A DNA stretch of 5,085 nucleotides from an uncultured Rhodospirillales bacterium (lineage in GTDB: Bacteria; Pseudomonadota; Alphaproteobacteria; Acetobacterales; Acetobacteraceae), in the NCBI GenBank assembly GCA_903928045.1, contig CAIYPH010000295.1:1-5085 (forward strand). The letters are read 5' to 3'. The position numbers were made by a program, and so were the translations under genes. Positions 1-5,085 of the stretch are shown piece by piece. Positions within the stretch are counted from its first letter, which is position 1. Each line of letters starts with the position of its first letter. Below the pieces are notes generated by a model, which was not told where the DNA came from, made no database searches, and worked only from the letters and a program-made list of their open reading frames with translations.

Positions 1-103
1 GATGGCGCCCCCCCTCATCATCCGCGAAGCCGAAATCACCGAACTCGCCCACCGCCTCCGCCGCGCGCTCGATGACGTGCTGGACGCCGAAACCCGGGGA
101 TGA
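1..103 (+). CDS. C-terminal end of a probable class III PLP-dependent aminotransferase (5' truncated)
   Basis: An open frame enters from the left edge (first full codon at 2) and ends at TGA 101-103. The 33 visible residues start MAPPLIIREAEITELAHRLR and finish in an acidic amphipathic helix (RALDDVLDAE). A hydrophobic APPLII strand, then an acidic 'EAEI' turn and a final helix, is how class III (ornithine/omega-amino acid) aminotransferases usually end; those enzymes move an amino group using pyridoxal phosphate. The catalytic lysine and cofactor-binding parts lie outside the window, so substrate and subgroup cannot be judged. The stop overlaps the ubiX start (ATGA, 100-103), implying one transcript and probable translational coupling. 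The frame is certain; the family rests on a short tail and is moderately sure. Confidence 0.65.
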   Translation, partial: MAPPLIIREAEITELAHRLRRALDDVLDAETRG

Positions 104-675
104 GCCCACACGCCACCAATCCACCGCTCATCATCGGCATCACCGGCGCCTCAGGAGCGATCTACGGCATCCGCCTGCTGGAAATCCTGCGCGAGATGGA
201 CATCCCGAGCCATCTCGTGCTCTCCCGCTCGGCCGAAATCACCATCGCCCACGAAACCCCCCACAAAATCGCCGCCGTGCGCGCACTCGCCACCGTCAAC
301 CACAAGGCGGAAGACATCGCGGCCAGCATTTCCTCCGGCTCCTTCCGCACAAGGGGCATGATCATCGCCCCCTGCTCGATGCGCAGCATGGCCGAAATCG
401 CCACCGGGGTGACTTCGAGCCTGCTCACCCGCGCCGCCGGCGTGACGCTCAAAGAACGCCGCCGCCTCGTGCTGATGGTGCGCGAGACGCCGCTGCATAC
501 CGGGCATTTGCGGGCGATGACCCAGTTGTCGGAGATGGGGGCCATCATCGCTCCCCCCGTGCCCGCCTTCTACGCCCAGCCCGCCAGCATCGCTGAGATG
601 GTGGATCACACGGTGGGCCGCGTGCTGGACCTGTTCGAGATCGACAGCGGTGGGGTCAAACGCTGGAAGGCGTGA
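100..675 (+). CDS. ubiX: UbiX/Pad1-type flavin prenyltransferase
   Basis: The 191-residue product matches the usual UbiX length (about 190-210). The family transfers a dimethylallyl group to reduced FMN, making the prenylated flavin needed by UbiD-type decarboxylases in ubiquinone synthesis or aromatic/acrylic acid decarboxylation; it is a soluble dodecamer. Visible hallmarks are the Rossmann-like start GITGASGA (13-20) that binds FMN, IIAPCSM (88-94), the MAEIATG helix (97-103), the RRLVLMVRETPLH strand-loop (121-133) with conserved Arg and Glu, and APPVPAFY (151-158), whose Tyr is in the prenyl-phosphate site, followed by R174. ATG at 100 is chosen because it overlaps the upstream stop and leaves a 9-residue lead before the first strand; only a weak GGGG precedes it, so coupling is likely. 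No ubiD is visible. Some relatives are annotated as subunit B of hydroxyarylic acid decarboxylases, but the fold and motifs are the same. Confidence 0.93.
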   Translation: MSPHATNPPLIIGITGASGAIYGIRLLEILREMDIPSHLVLSRSAEITIAHETPHKIAAVRALATVNHKAEDIAASISSGSFRTRGMIIAPCSMRSMAEIATGVTSSLLTRAAGVTLKERRRLVLMVRETPLHTGHLRAMTQLSEMGAIIAPPVPAFYAQPASIAEMVDHTVGRVLDLFEIDSGGVKRWKA

Positions 676-682
676 GGCCCGC

Positions 683-1648
683 CTAGGCGAGATGGCAGGC
701 GACGTGCTGGCCGTGCGCCATCTCGCGCAAGGGCGGTTCGGCCTCGGCACATCCGGGCGCGGCGAGGGGGCAGCGGGTGCGGAAGCGACAGCCGGAGGGC
801 GGCGCCAGCGGACTCGGCAATTCGCCGGCGAGTGGCGGCGGGCCTGGTGCGTCATCAGGCCGCGCGGGCAGAGCGGCGGCCAGCAGGGCGCGCGTATAGG
901 GGTGCAGCGGGCGGCGGTAGAGGGTATCGGCCGGTCCGGTTTCGACGAGCTTGCCGAGATACATCACGCCGACGCGGGTGCTCATGTGCTTCACGACGGC
1001 GAGGTCATGCGCGATCAGCAGGAAGGCGGTGCCGGTGCGGTCCTGGATGTCGCGCAGGAGGTTCATGATCTGGGCGCGGATGGAGATGTCGAGCGCGGAG
1101 ATCGGCTCGTCGAGCACGATGAGGCGCGGGTTGGTGGCGAGAGCGCGGGCGATGGCGATGCGTTGGCGCTGGCCGCCGGAGAATTCATGCGGGTAGGAGT
1201 CGGCGGCGCCGTCTCGCAGGCCGACGATTTTGAGCAGGCGCGCCACCTCGGCGCGGCGCTCGGCGGAAGAGGCGTCGCCAGTGGCGCGCAGGGGTTCGGC
1301 GACGATGTCGCCGACGCGCATGCGTGGGCTCAGGGCGCTGGTGGGGTCCTGGAAAACGGCCTGCACGGCGCGGCGATAGGCGAGCAGCTCCGCGCCCGCG
1401 AGGCCCTCCACCGGCTTGCCGTCGAAGCGGATCGCGCCGCCGGTCGCGGCCTCCAGCAGCAGGATGACGCGGGACAAAGTGGTTTTGCCGCAGCCGCTTT
1501 CGCCGACGATGCCGAAGGTCTCGCCGGCGGCGATGGTGAAGCTGACGTCATCGACGGCGTGGACCTGGCGCGGCGGGTTCCATGGCAGGCCACGGCGCAC
1601 CGGGAAGTGTTTGCGCAGGCGATCGACCTCGAGCAGCGGGGCGGTCAT
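683..1648 (-). CDS. dppF: Dpp/Opp-type ABC transporter ATP-binding protein, DppF/OppF class
   Basis: A 321-residue nucleotide-binding subunit, a normal length for DppF/OppF, that powers solute import at the inner face of the cytoplasmic membrane. Motifs in order: Walker A GESGCGKT (49-56), Q-loop FQDP (99-102, Q100), ABC signature FSGGQRQRI (156-164), Walker B LIVLDEP (176-182), D-loop SALD (184-187) and H-loop H214. The C-terminal extension typical of peptide importers follows, with LHPYTRALL (248-256) and four cysteines at 287, 293, 300 and 318; structurally studied DppD-type relatives bind a [4Fe-4S] cluster there. The frame is open up to 1951, but the start at 1648 fits: it begins just before the conserved LLEVDRL strand and overlaps the upstream dppD stop as ATGA. 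No good ribosome site precedes it, so coupled translation is likely. FSGGQ-RQRIAIARAL is more F-type than D-type. The substrate is unknown and the dpp symbol is a family label. Confidence 0.92.
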   Translation of the reverse strand: MTAPLLEVDRLRKHFPVRRGLPWNPPRQVHAVDDVSFTIAAGETFGIVGESGCGKTTLSRVILLLEAATGGAIRFDGKPVEGLAGAELLAYRRAVQAVFQDPTSALSPRMRVGDIVAEPLRATGDASSAERRAEVARLLKIVGLRDGAADSYPHEFSGGQRQRIAIARALATNPRLIVLDEPISALDISIRAQIMNLLRDIQDRTGTAFLLIAHDLAVVKHMSTRVGVMYLGKLVETGPADTLYRRPLHPYTRALLAAALPARPDDAPGPPPLAGELPSPLAPPSGCRFRTRCPLAAPGCAEAEPPLREMAHGQHVACHLA

Positions 1649-2613
1649 GCGTTGCCGGCCAGCAGACAATGCGCGACGTGGCCGGGACCGAGTGCCACCG
1701 CGGGCGGATCGGTGGTGTGGCAGGCTGACGTGGCCACGGCGCAGCGCGGCGCGAAGCGGCAGCCGGCGGGTGGGGCGCGGAGATCGGGCGGCTGGCCGTC
1801 GATCACCTTGAGGCGGTCGCTGCGGTGCTCCATCGAGGGCAAGGCTTCGAGCAGCGCGCGGGTGTAGGGATGCGCCGGGCGGGCGAACAGGGTGCGCACA
1901 TCGGCGGTCTCGACGATGCGGCCGGCATACATCACCGCCACGCGGTCGCACATTTTGGCGACGATGCCGAAATCATGGGTGATGAGGATCATCGCCACCC
2001 CCGTGTCGCGCTGGAGGTCCTTCAACAGCGCGAGATACTGCGCCTGGATGGTGACATCGAGCGCCGTGGTGGGCTCGTCGGCGATCAGCAGGCGGGGCCG
2101 GCAGGAGAGCGCGATGGCGCCGACCACGCGCTGACGCATGCCGCCGGAGAGCTGGTGCGGGTAGTCCCCGGCGCGGGCGGCGGGGGAGGGGATGCGCACG
2201 GCATCGAGCATGCGCAGGACGGCGGCGTGCAGCACGTTGCGGGCAGGGCGTTGATGGGCGCGGATCGGCTCGGCTACCTGGGCGCCGATGCTCATCACCG
2301 GGTTGAGCGAGGACATCGGGTCCTGCAGGATCATCGCGATGTCGCGGCCGCGGATGGCGCGCATCTCGGCCTCGGACTTGGCCATGAGGTCCTCAGCCCC
2401 GAGGCGGATGGCGCCGCTGGCGATGCGGCCGCCCGGGCGGGGCAGCATGCGTTGCAGGGCCAGCGCGGTCATCGTCTTGCCGCAGCCGCTTTCGCCGACG
2501 ATGCCGAGAGTTTCGCCCTCGGCGACGTGGAAGCTCACGCCATCCACCGCATGGACGACGCCGCTGCGGGTGGCGAGTTCCACGCGCAGATCTTCGACTT
2601 CGAGCAGGCTCAT
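1645..2613 (-). CDS. dppD: Dpp/Opp-type ABC transporter ATP-binding protein, DppD/OppD class
   Basis: A 322-residue ATPase expected to pair with the DppF-type protein encoded just downstream, giving the two nucleotide sites of the importer. Motifs: Walker A GESGCGKT (40-47), Q-loop LQDP (Q97), signature LSGGMRQRV (155-163; the Met after SGG is usual for D-type subunits), Walker B LLIADEP (175-181), D-loop TALD (183-186), H-loop H213, then AHPYTRALL (247-255). Cysteines 285, 291, 298 and 316 have exactly the spacing seen in the F-type partner and fit the [4Fe-4S] site known in DppD relatives. The frame is open back to 2712, but that extension reads through the A/T hairpin repeat; the ATG at 2613 starts at the conserved LLEVEDL strand. 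No purine-rich Shine-Dalgarno lies upstream (the leader is CTTCCGTGTCACCCCCG), and an in-frame GTG at 2624 is an alternative start. All catalytic motifs are intact. Confidence 0.92.
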   Translation of the reverse strand: MSLLEVEDLRVELATRSGVVHAVDGVSFHVAEGETLGIVGESGCGKTMTALALQRMLPRPGGRIASGAIRLGAEDLMAKSEAEMRAIRGRDIAMILQDPMSSLNPVMSIGAQVAEPIRAHQRPARNVLHAAVLRMLDAVRIPSPAARAGDYPHQLSGGMRQRVVGAIALSCRPRLLIADEPTTALDVTIQAQYLALLKDLQRDTGVAMILITHDFGIVAKMCDRVAVMYAGRIVETADVRTLFARPAHPYTRALLEALPSMEHRSDRLKVIDGQPPDLRAPPAGCRFAPRCAVATSACHTTDPPAVALGPGHVAHCLLAGNA

Positions 2614-2635
2614 CGGGGGTGACACGGAAGGAAGC

Positions 2636-2659
2636 GCTTCTTTTTTGAAAAAAAGAAGC
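2636..2659 (-). other. Second A/T hairpin, 22 bases before the dppD start codon
   Basis: The arms GCTTCTTTTTT (2636-2646) and AAAAAAGAAGC (2649-2659) are complementary; about 10 pairs form once a 4-base loop is allowed. In the dpp transcript this sits in the dppD leader, 22 bases before the ATG at 2613. Compared with the other hairpin, the second pair of the stem is C-G instead of G-C, so pairing is kept although the bases differ. Read from the plus strand it is followed by A6-C-T4, mirroring its partner. It could lower or time dppD translation, or simply be the other half of the repeat. Confidence 0.5.
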
Positions 2660-2745
2660 AAAAAACTTTTATTCCTTTGGCGTCTACCGCTCCCAGCCAT
2701 CCCGGGAGGCAAGCCAACGGCAACGATGGAATAAAAAGTTTTTTT

Positions 2746-2771
2746 GGTTCTTTTTGTTCACAAAAAGAACC
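2746..2771 (-). terminator. Perfect 11-bp hairpin just after the binding-protein gene; possible terminator or mRNA 3' stabiliser
   Basis: The minus-strand RNA would fold GGTTCTTTTTG / CAAAAAGAACC around a TGAA loop, starting 14 bases after the TGA at 2786-2788. It is followed by A7-C-T5-ATT, so the T run comes about 8 bases after the stem instead of directly after it. That makes it atypical as an intrinsic terminator. A role in partial termination or in protecting the upstream mRNA 3' end, as REP sequences do after malE, is inference. The fold itself is certain from the bases; its function is not. Confidence 0.5.
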
Positions 2772-2785
2772 GCTTGCTACCCCCC

Positions 2786-4273
2786 TCACTTCGGCTCCAA
2801 CCATTGCAACCCGAAGCTGTGCAGGTCGAACCGGGTCCAACTTTTCACCTTGGGGCCGAAGCCGAGCACACCCTCCTGGTATTCCAACACCGGGGCGTAG
2901 GGATATTCCGCCTCCATCACCGGCAGCAGCTTGTCGCGCAGCCAGGCTTCCTGCAGTGCAGGGTCCACCACCGCGGCGCCCTCGTTGTAGACGGTGTCGA
3001 TCTTGGCGCCGGCATACATCGCGACGCCCGACTTCGAGTTGAGGTAGACCGCGCTCGCCATGCCGTTGGCGAGGCCGCCGACCAGCATCACCTGGTCGCC
3101 CGGCACCGTGCGTTGCCACCAGGCGCGGCTGAGGGTGACGGGATCGACCAAATTGAGGTTGGCCTTGATGCCCGCGCGCTGCCAGAAGGAGACCAGCAGC
3201 ACCGCGAGGTCCTTGTTGTTGGTGCCGGCCATGAAGTCGAAGGTGATCCCGTCGGGGTGGCCGGCCTCGGCCAGCAGCTTCTTGGCGCCGGCCACGTCGG
3301 TCGCCATCGGCTTGTACTTCGGGTCGTAATAGGGCATCGAGGTCGCCACCACCGGCAAAGCGGCGGGCACGGCGGCGCCGAAATAGACGGCGTCGGCGAT
3401 CACCTTGCGATCGACCGCCATGATCAGCGCCTTGCGCACCCGCACATCATCGAAGCGGCCGGGCTGGCGATCGAGCGTCAGCAGGGAGTTGAAGATCAGC
3501 GCGGCCTGGAACGGCTGGCCGTAGGCCTGGCCGCGGAAGCCGTATTTCTTCAGTTCGCCGGTGGAGGCGCCCACCTCGTTATAGGTGATATCGGCCTCCC
3601 CCGTCCGCAGCATGGCCAGCCGTGTGGCGGACTCGGGAACGATGCGGAAGGTGATCTCCTTCAGCTTGGGCACGTCGCCGTAGTATTTTTCCCAGGCCGC
3701 CAGCTTCACGTGCTGGCCCTTGATGTGCTCGACGAAGCGGAACGGGCCGGCGCCGACCGGGTGCTTGTTGAAGCCCTCGATGCCAACTTTCTCGACATAG
3801 GCTTTCGGCCAGATCGAGGCGCGCACGAAGTAGTTGTCGCGGATGCCCGGCACCGGCTTGCCCAGCCGCATCACCACCGTGTTGCCGTGCGCCTCGAGCG
3901 CGGTGATGTTGCCGCCCTTGATGCCGGTGAAGCCGACGAATTTCTCCACGTTGGCGGGGGCGTAGCTGAACAGCACGTCCTCCGCGGTGAGCTTGCTGCC
4001 GTCATGGAACAGCACGTCGTCGCGCAGCGTGAAGGTGAAGGAGAGCCCGTCCGGCGCGCTGGTCCATTCCTTCACCAGCGCCGGCTCCAGCGCGTAGGGC
4101 GAGCCGAGGCGCACCAGCGGGTCACCGATGTTGCTGGTGATGTATTTGTTGGCAGAGATGTCCTGCGGCCACCAGGTCTCGGCGCCAAGATTATTGATGG
4201 CGAAGGTGAGCGATTGCGCCATCGCCGGCGCCGCCAGTGCCGCAAAGGCCGAAGCCAACAGAAACCGCCGCAT
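2786..4273 (-). CDS. Periplasmic substrate-binding protein of a peptide/nickel-type ABC importer (SBP_bac_5 family)
   Basis: A 495-residue protein, slightly short for the DppA/OppA/NikA family (about 500-540). It begins with a Sec signal peptide: MRR, a hydrophobic stretch (4-16) and an AMA-Q cut site, probably after A19; no lipobox cysteine, so it should be free in the periplasm. Family features are ALVKEW (65-70), the signature DGLSFTFTLRDDVLFHDG (75-92) then TAEDVLFSY (96-104), VGAGPFRFVE (173-182), TRLAMLRTGEADI (217-229), VRVRKALIMAVDRKVI (277-292) and AKKLLAEAGHPDG (330-342). It captures solute and delivers it to the permease. The start at 4273 follows a clear ribosome site. The gene lies 23 bases after the permease gene and before the ATPases, an order different from classic dppABCDF. 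Ligand specificity cannot be read: peptides, opines, glutathione or metal chelates are all handled by this family. Confidence 0.93.
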   Translation of the reverse strand: MRRFLLASAFAALAAPAMAQSLTFAINNLGAETWWPQDISANKYITSNIGDPLVRLGSPYALEPALVKEWTSAPDGLSFTFTLRDDVLFHDGSKLTAEDVLFSYAPANVEKFVGFTGIKGGNITALEAHGNTVVMRLGKPVPGIRDNYFVRASIWPKAYVEKVGIEGFNKHPVGAGPFRFVEHIKGQHVKLAAWEKYYGDVPKLKEITFRIVPESATRLAMLRTGEADITYNEVGASTGELKKYGFRGQAYGQPFQAALIFNSLLTLDRQPGRFDDVRVRKALIMAVDRKVIADAVYFGAAVPAALPVVATSMPYYDPKYKPMATDVAGAKKLLAEAGHPDGITFDFMAGTNNKDLAVLLVSFWQRAGIKANLNLVDPVTLSRAWWQRTVPGDQVMLVGGLANGMASAVYLNSKSGVAMYAGAKIDTVYNEGAAVVDPALQEAWLRDKLLPVMEAEYPYAPVLEYQEGVLGFGPKVKSWTRFDLHSFGLQWLEPK

Positions 4274-4278
4274 GGTCT

Positions 4279-4284
4279 TCCTCC
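4279..4284 (-). promoter_or_regulatory. Strong ribosome binding site of the binding-protein gene
   Basis: The minus strand reads GGGAGGAAGACC directly before ATG 4273-4271, with GGAGGA five bases from the start codon. This is the only near-consensus Shine-Dalgarno in the minus-strand operon and fits the need for more binding protein than ATPase; it also fixes the start of the signal peptide. Confidence 0.8.
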
Positions 4285-4296
4285 CGCATCAGGCCT

Positions 4297-5085
4297 TCAG
4301 GCCCGCATTGATTTCGGATCGAATACTTCCCTGAGCCAGTCGCCCAGCAGGTTACAGGCCAGGCACACCGCGGTGATGGCGAGGCCGGGGAATAGCGACA
4401 CCCACCAGGCGCTGCCGATCGAGCCCCGCCCATCCGCCACCATGCCGCCCCAGGTCGCGGTGGGGGGCGGCACGCCGACGCCGAGGAAGGACAGCGCGGA
4501 TTCGAACAGGATCACCGTGCCGACGCCGAGGGTGGAGACCACGATGACGCTGTTCATCACGTTGGGCAGCACGTGGCGCAGCAGGATCGCCGCCCGGCCG
4601 ACGCCGCCGACGCGGGCGAGGGCCACGTAGTCGCGCTGCTTGATGCCCAGCGTCTCGCCGCGCACGATGCGCGCGAGGCCGGCCCAGCGCAGGGCTACGA
4701 TGATCACCACCACGTTCACCAGGCTGGCGCCCAGCACGCTGACCACCACGAGGGCGATCAGCAGATAGGGCAGCGCCAGCATCACGTCGGCGAGGCGCAT
4801 CAGTGCCGCATCCACCCAGCCGCCGAGATAGCCGGCGAGCATGCCGATCAGCGTGCCCAGCACGGCATCGGACGTCACGCAGACCACCGCCACCAGCATC
4901 GAGATGCGCCCGCCATAGAGCAGCCGGCTCAATATATCGCGGCCGAGATCGTCGCTGCCGAGAAGGTGCTCCATCGAGCCGCCCTCAAGCCAGAAGGGGG
5001 GCGTGAAGCGGTGCAGCACGTCCACCTGGTCGGGGTCATAGGGCGCGAGCAGCGGGGCCAGCAGCGCGCCGGCCAGCGCCACGAA
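4297..5085 (-). CDS. dppC: Dpp/Opp-type ABC transporter permease, DppC class (N-terminus beyond the window)
   Basis: The frame runs from the right edge to TGA 4299-4297, with 262 codons visible. DppC-type permeases usually have about 280-300 residues. Only the last part of the first membrane helix is present before LLAPYDP, so the GTG at 5082 is probably internal and the true start lies outside. Counting from that GTG: the C-type hallmark LLGSDDLGRDILSRLLYGGR (40-59), membrane segments around 62-84, 98-118, 121-135, 178-200 and 227-246, and the cytoplasmic EAA loop DYVALARVGGVGRAAILLRH (151-170) ending LRHVLPN (168-174), which docks onto the ATPases. The glutamate and alanine of a textbook 'EAA' are replaced here by Ala and Leu, a mild divergence. 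It forms half of the membrane channel; the B-type partner is presumably further upstream. The binding-protein gene follows after 23 bases, implying one operon. Confidence 0.92.
   Translation of the reverse strand, partial: FVALAGALLAPLLAPYDPDQVDVLHRFTPPFWLEGGSMEHLLGSDDLGRDILSRLLYGGRISMLVAVVCVTSDAVLGTLIGMLAGYLGGWVDAALMRLADVMLALPYLLIALVVVSVLGASLVNVVVIIVALRWAGLARIVRGETLGIKQRDYVALARVGGVGRAAILLRHVLPNVMNSVIVVSTLGVGTVILFESALSFLGVGVPPPTATWGGMVADGRGSIGSAWWVSLFPGLAITAVCLACNLLGDWLREVFDPKSMRA

Larger units (their letters stand above)
2632..2775. repeat. Imperfect 144-base inverted repeat made of two hairpin units facing opposite ways
   Basis: This A/T-rich island fills most of the 172-base gap between the binding-protein gene and dppD. 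Unit A (plus strand, 2632-2675) reads AAGC, an 11-bp GCTTCT6-type stem-loop, then A6-C-T4-ATTCC. Unit B is the same design on the minus strand (2775 down to 2728): AAGC, a GGTTCT5G stem-loop, then A7-C-T5-ATTCC. The distal tails (2660-2675 and 2728-2745) are complementary apart from two run-length differences. The 52 bases between are GC-rich, contain CCCGGG at 2701-2706 near the centre, and a CTCCC/GGGAG pair (2690-2694, 2704-2708). The layout resembles a BIME (paired REP units) or a small MITE. No target-site duplication is visible and no ORF is plausible. I recall similar A/T hairpins as frequent in Acetobacteraceae, but could not check copy number. Confidence 0.7.

Noticed and set aside
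650..1867. A 405-codon plus-strand open frame across dppF, and a similar one at 1825-2622 across dppD
   Set aside because: Both are antisense shadows of clear ATPase genes, with Gly/Ala/Asp/His-rich translations typical of such shadows.
1649..1951. A 101-residue N-terminal extension of DppF
   Set aside because: The extra sequence overlaps the 3' end of dppD in another frame and is Arg/Pro-rich with no domain; the ATGA-coupled start at 1648 is far better.
1486..2510. Near-identical segments in the two ATPase genes (around 1486-1513 and 2476-2503) as a DNA repeat
   Set aside because: They encode the shared Walker A region ([11 protein letters not shown]) of paralogous ATPases; the similarity is explained by protein conservation.
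2614..2712. A 33-residue N-terminal extension of DppD from the upstream ATG at 2712
   Set aside because: It would translate the A/T hairpin repeat (KSFLLLFFKKEA) ahead of the normal ATPase start; relatives begin near the LLEVEDL strand.
2632..2775. A CRISPR repeat pair or tRNA/small-RNA gene in the intergenic region
   Set aside because: There are only two units, they are inverted rather than direct, and no cloverleaf or promoter-like pattern is visible.
2744..4630. A 628-codon open frame on the plus strand, opposite the binding-protein gene
   Set aside because: It is antisense to a well-supported gene and arises from high GC at third positions; the translation is rich in His, Arg, Gly and Ala with no recognisable domain.
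5080..5082. GTG at 5082 as the true start of the permease
   Set aside because: It would leave only a fragment of the first membrane helix, and the frame is open to the window edge, so the gene very likely begins outside.

Overview
The window is GC-rich, with densely packed genes and G/C-biased third positions, which fits a high-GC proteobacterium. An alphaproteobacterium is likely. The A/T-tract hairpins between 2632 and 2775 resemble intergenic repeats I associate with Acetobacteraceae, but that placement is an inference from memory and not a computed assignment.

Left, plus strand (1-675): the last 33 codons of a gene whose end resembles a class III PLP-dependent aminotransferase, overlapping by 4 bases (ATGA) a complete ubiX-type flavin prenyltransferase gene. 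UbiX makes the prenylated FMN used by UbiD-type decarboxylases; no ubiD lies in the window.

Right, minus strand (5085 down to 683): most of an ABC importer operon of the dipeptide/oligopeptide/nickel (Dpp/Opp/Nik) class. In transcription order it reads C-type permease (start lies beyond 5085), periplasmic substrate-binding protein with a signal peptide, DppD-type ATPase, DppF-type ATPase. The two ATPase genes overlap by 4 bases. The permease and binding-protein genes are 23 bases apart. The B-type permease expected for a working importer is not here and would most simply lie just past 5085. The system should bind a small peptide or similar solute in the periplasm and import it using ATP; the substrate cannot be read from the sequence.

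The two operons converge with 7 bases between stop codons and no obvious intrinsic terminator there. The one sizeable non-coding stretch (2614-2785) separates the binding-protein gene from the ATPase genes. It holds a striking pair of A/T-rich hairpins in inverted orientation, together forming an imperfect palindrome of about 144 bases. It may be a REP/BIME-like or MITE-like repeat that also acts as mRNA stabiliser or partial terminator, and it is the most interesting thing in the window. The rest looks like ordinary transport and cofactor genes, and I found no convincing new multi-gene system.
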